A stretch of 58,482 nucleotides of DNA from Pedobacter aquatilis (lineage in GTDB: Bacteria > Bacteroidota > Bacteroidia > Sphingobacteriales > Sphingobacteriaceae). The stretch covers positions 1-58,482 of the forward strand of contig NZ_JAUFPW010000024.1 in the NCBI RefSeq assembly GCF_030409415.1. Direction: 5' to 3'. Positions 55,599 to 58,482 of this stretch are shown piece by piece. The position numbers and the translations under genes were made by a program. How positions within the stretch are numbered: position 1 is the first letter of the stretch; every line of letters begins with the position of its first letter. The notes beneath the pieces are model-generated. The model was not told the origin of the DNA. It did not search any database and was given only the letters and a program-made list of their open reading frames with translations.

Positions 55599-58022
55599 CT
55601 AAATCTTTTTGTGCTTCTTCTTTAAATCAAGATAATCTATAAAATACAGAACCTTAACCGATAAACTATTATTTTGCGGGGCAGATAAAATTCCACTTAG
55701 GTTTCGGTTGTATTTTTCCATGTAGTAGGTTTGATAAGTTTCGGCAGCATCTTTATACGATAGAGTTAGCGTGCTTCCGGGCGCAAATTGCCAGGTATAA
55801 ATTAAATCGATATTGAAAACATTGTAATTTCTATCTGTACCTGTTGGCGTTGCACCCTGATAATCCGTTAGATTTCCATCTCGTGTAAGCAAATAAAATT
55901 CTTTGTTTCTTCTATCGCTCCAATAATGGCGAAGCACAACAGCAACACCCATCAAATTTGTAAATGTATATTTAGCATCGAAAGAGTTTTCCACCGTACG
56001 GCGGTCGTATCTGGAAAAAATAGATTGAGCGCCTTGCATAGTTGCCCAGTTTACATAATTGTAACTTGGGTTAAAGTATAAATCTAAACCAAAAGCAACT
56101 TTATCATTTAACCTAAAATTTTGAAACAGGTAATAGTGATAAGATTTTCCTTTAAATAACTGTTGCTCTCTGAAACGAATATTTCCTCCAAAATTATATG
56201 CCTTAGCCCGATTGGGATTTATAAACAATCCAACTTGGTATGTTTCTGGAGCTTTGTAAACCTGTCCGTTTCTGGCTTCGTAAAAGTCGTTGCCTTTTGC
56301 GCCATAATTTGCATTAAATTCTGCCGACCATAAATTTTTAAACCTAACGTAAGTGCCTGTTTCAACTTCATAGTTTTGGTAATCGCCAGGGTTTACCCTT
56401 CTAGAATAAGACATATTGAACCAACTTTGCCATTCATTGTACCATTTGCTTGGTTTAAAAATGTTGTACCCAAAACCCAAACGCTGGTCCAAAAAGTTAT
56501 TATTTGTAAAAAATCCCATATCCGATGGGTCGAATTTATCATCAGCGTAAACCTGATTATAGCTCCAGGTAAAGTTTCCACTTTGCTTACCAAACCTTAA
56601 AGTATAACTGTAGCCAGTGCTTGTTTTTTCTCCACGCAAATAGCTCATTTTACCGCCGCCGTTTACAAAATATTTATTGTCTTTATTGTTAAGGTTAAAA
56701 AGTAAAGCCGATACATTGGCGTCGTAAGCACTGCCTTGCCTTAAAACGTTAGTGTTTATAAATGTTGCAGAGCTGTTATTTTTTAATGATTGGTCGAAAA
56801 CGAGAATATTATAATTGGTAAGCGGCTGGGTTTCTAGCTCTCGAATATTTCCATTTGCATCCTCAACCTCGGTTTGCATGCTATTAGTTATCGCATTAAA
56901 AATACCAACACCTAAACCTTTAGCCGTTCTGCCCGAAATTTTTGTTGCATTTAGCACTTTCGCCTCGGTTTGGTCTTTTATAATTTTATCACCTGCACCA
57001 ATTTCACTGTAGTTTGAGTAGGATGGAATTGAGCCAATTCGTTTTGAATAAAACAAATCGCCTTTATTAAACAACTCGGTTCCTTCAGTAAAAAACTGCC
57101 TGTTCTCGTTAAATTTTACTTCAAACGGAGTAAGGTTTAAAATCCGGTTATCAGATTGCACCTGCCCAAAATCTGGCACCAGCGTCATATCTAAAGTGAA
57201 ACTATTATTTATACCATACTTAACATCCATACCACCATTAAAACGGGCTGTAGTATTTTTAACGCCAGGCAAATTTGCCGGAAAATGGTTTACATAAGCC
57301 GAAAGATATGGCGAAAACGATAGCCTTACAGGTGCTTTAATATTAGCCAATCCAGTCCACAAACCTTCCTGATTAATAAAACCATTAACTTTAGGGTCTA
57401 CAAAATTCCAGAAAGTTTGTGTGTTGCTTCTTTGAATTCTCCTGCTAAAATTTAAACCCCAGTTTTGGATATCTTTACTTGAAAACCGCAAGGCTGAATA
57501 AGGAATTTTCATTTCGCAAGTCCAGCCTTTATCTTCAATTTTAACGGCACTTTCCCATACGGCATTCCAATTTGGGTCTTCATCGCCAACCTGCGAATAT
57601 TTTGCATCGAATTGAACGCCGGCAGCGGTTACAAAAAAGCCATTACCGTTCATTTTATCGTAAAACGGATCTACGATTATGGATATAAAATCTGCGTTAC
57701 CAATATTATCTCTCGAAACCAGCTCATGCGAAACACTATCTCTCGCATCGTACATACGGGCGTAAACATAAATTGCTACGTCATCATACAAAACTTTCAT
57801 TTCAGTCCTTCTATCTTGCTTTTCAACCCTCCCAGGCACAGGCCTTATTTCGAAAAAATCTGTAGCAATTGGCACATTTATCCAACAGGTATCATCTAAT
57901 ATACCATCAATTTTTGGCGTTTCAGCAGTACGGACGGCCTTTAATTCCTTTTGTTTAGCCGGATCCTGAGCAAAAACAAGGCTCATAGATAAGGCCATTA
58001 AAAGGGTTAGATAGAATTTCAT
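55599..58022 (-). CDS. CBM9-like/DUF5916 outer-membrane protein
   Basis: An 807-residue exported protein. Signal peptide 1-18, then a CBM9-like beta-sandwich (about 28-225) starting with PKIDGILDDTCWINVP and including DDVAIYVYARMYD and WTCEMKIPYSALRF, then DUF5916 (about 230-807) with VDPKVNGFINQEG, VPDFGQVQSDNRILNLTPFE and FFTEGTELFNKG, predicted to form a large barrel. The CBM9-like part may bind sugars or other ligands at the surface; function is not known. Single leftward gene, convergent with the DUF3078 gene. Confidence 0.9.
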   Translation of the reverse strand: MKFYLTLLMALSMSLVFAQDPAKQKELKAVRTAETPKIDGILDDTCWINVPIATDFFEIRPVPGRVEKQDRRTEMKVLYDDVAIYVYARMYDARDSVSHELVSRDNIGNADFISIIVDPFYDKMNGNGFFVTAAGVQFDAKYSQVGDEDPNWNAVWESAVKIEDKGWTCEMKIPYSALRFSSKDIQNWGLNFSRRIQRSNTQTFWNFVDPKVNGFINQEGLWTGLANIKAPVRLSFSPYLSAYVNHFPANLPGVKNTTARFNGGMDVKYGINNSFTLDMTLVPDFGQVQSDNRILNLTPFEVKFNENRQFFTEGTELFNKGDLFYSKRIGSIPSYSNYSEIGAGDKIIKDQTEAKVLNATKISGRTAKGLGVGIFNAITNSMQTEVEDANGNIRELETQPLTNYNILVFDQSLKNNSSATFINTNVLRQGSAYDANVSALLFNLNNKDNKYFVNGGGKMSYLRGEKTSTGYSYTLRFGKQSGNFTWSYNQVYADDKFDPSDMGFFTNNNFLDQRLGFGYNIFKPSKWYNEWQSWFNMSYSRRVNPGDYQNYEVETGTYVRFKNLWSAEFNANYGAKGNDFYEARNGQVYKAPETYQVGLFINPNRAKAYNFGGNIRFREQQLFKGKSYHYYLFQNFRLNDKVAFGLDLYFNPSYNYVNWATMQGAQSIFSRYDRRTVENSFDAKYTFTNLMGVAVVLRHYWSDRRNKEFYLLTRDGNLTDYQGATPTGTDRNYNVFNIDLIYTWQFAPGSTLTLSYKDAAETYQTYYMEKYNRNLSGILSAPQNNSLSVKVLYFIDYLDLKKKHKKI

Positions 58023-58482
58023 AAGTTTGGTTTGGTTAGCATAAGACTCAGGAATTTTACAAATGTTGCATTAAAACGTTTTTTTTTGAGCGCAAGATTT
58101 ACGCACTTCACCTAATTTCTTCCTGTGTTACGCTTATACGCTTCGCTACGTCGTACCTCCTTGCTGCAGGGTATCGCTACACCCAGGGCTAAATGGCAAA
58201 ACCGATGCTTTCTTGAACGTTTTGTAACCCAGCGTTGTACCTAAACCCGACAGCAACAGATATACTTTTTATTGCAGCAATGCTGAATATACAGTTATAC
58301 TCCACCGTGCTGAACACTGCTACTTTAGAATTGAAACAAGTAGTTGGAAATAGCTTAAATGCAAGCAATGTAATCATAACCACCCCCAACCCCCAATGTC
58401 ATTAACTTAAGGGAATCATAGGGTAAGGAACTGTAAAAACAGTTCCTTTGTGCTTTCGAAACAACCCCCATGACATCAACAA
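58023..58482. other. Gene-free right edge
   Basis: No gene is supported. The minus-strand frame at 58189-58389 (66 codons) has no start context or family resemblance. A perfect 10-bp hairpin, AAGGAACTGT-AAAA-ACAGTTCCTT, lies at 58425-58448; its flanks are not T-rich enough for a confident terminator call. The DUF5916 gene's promoter should lie in the first 100 bases, but no exact TAnnTTTG box was found. Confidence 0.5.

Noticed and set aside
58189..58389. 66-codon minus-strand ORF at the right edge
   Set aside because: No start context, no domain, and repeat-like surrounding sequence.
1..58482. CRISPR arrays, insertion sequences or prophage genes
   Set aside because: No spacer-repeat pattern, transposase, integrase or phage structural gene is visible; the 181-bp tandem repeat has no spacers.

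Overview
The window looks like a chromosomal segment from a Bacteroidota bacterium, most likely a Sphingobacteriaceae member close to Pedobacter. The grounds are four SusC/SusD pairs, the gliding lipoprotein gene gldH beside a PSP1 (ricT/yaaT) gene, promoters of the TTTG-N19-TAnnTTTG type, absence of strong Shine-Dalgarno sites, low GC, and families common in this phylum (DUF3078, DUF5916, PSP1 protein with a Cys-rich N-terminus). The genus is inferred; no rRNA lies inside the window.

Left end (1-9.6 kb): three tandem leftward promoters with identical 19-nt spacers point out of the window, probably into an rRNA operon. Next come a leftward Na+/H+ antiporter-bestrophin pair, a non-coding array of about 4.5 copies of a 181-bp tandem repeat, two tandem PqiA-type membrane proteins, a frameshifted secreted protein gene, and a compact leftward DUF2256/DUF4385/hypothetical group.

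Accessory-looking stretch (9.7-17.5 kb): a short-chain dehydrogenase, an HNH endonuclease gene broken by one in-frame TAG, a tightly coupled papain/C39-like peptidase plus 65-aa peptide cassette, a block of about 489-bp direct repeats that stops 4 bases before the peptidase start codon, a SnoaL/DUF4440-like secreted protein and an exported erythromycin-esterase-family protein. tRNA-Arg(CCU) with its own terminator hairpin follows.

Core stretch (17.7-21.2 kb): metG diverges from an LD-carboxypeptidase gene coupled to a DoxX gene; a bidirectional terminator closes this unit.

Nutrient-uptake block (21.2-43.2 kb): four SusC-SusD pairs lie head to tail on the minus strand. Each has its own leader and its own rho-independent terminator, so they look like four separate transcription units. 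No glycosidase, sulfatase, ECF sigma or anti-sigma gene lies among them; the neighbour is an exported M14 zinc carboxypeptidase, which makes peptide uptake (as in RagAB) a reasonable but unproven guess.

Right end (43.3-58.5 kb): murF converges on a leftward holB-like/ricT/gldH operon. A TonB-receptor-like beta-barrel gene is followed by a rightward run: ruvX, O-methyltransferase, two glucosaminidase-LysM proteins, a CarboxypepD_reg-like protein coupled to a small HExxH protein, and a DUF3078 protein. A leftward DUF5916/CBM9-like outer-membrane protein and a gene-poor edge finish the window. Cell-wall and envelope functions dominate this part.
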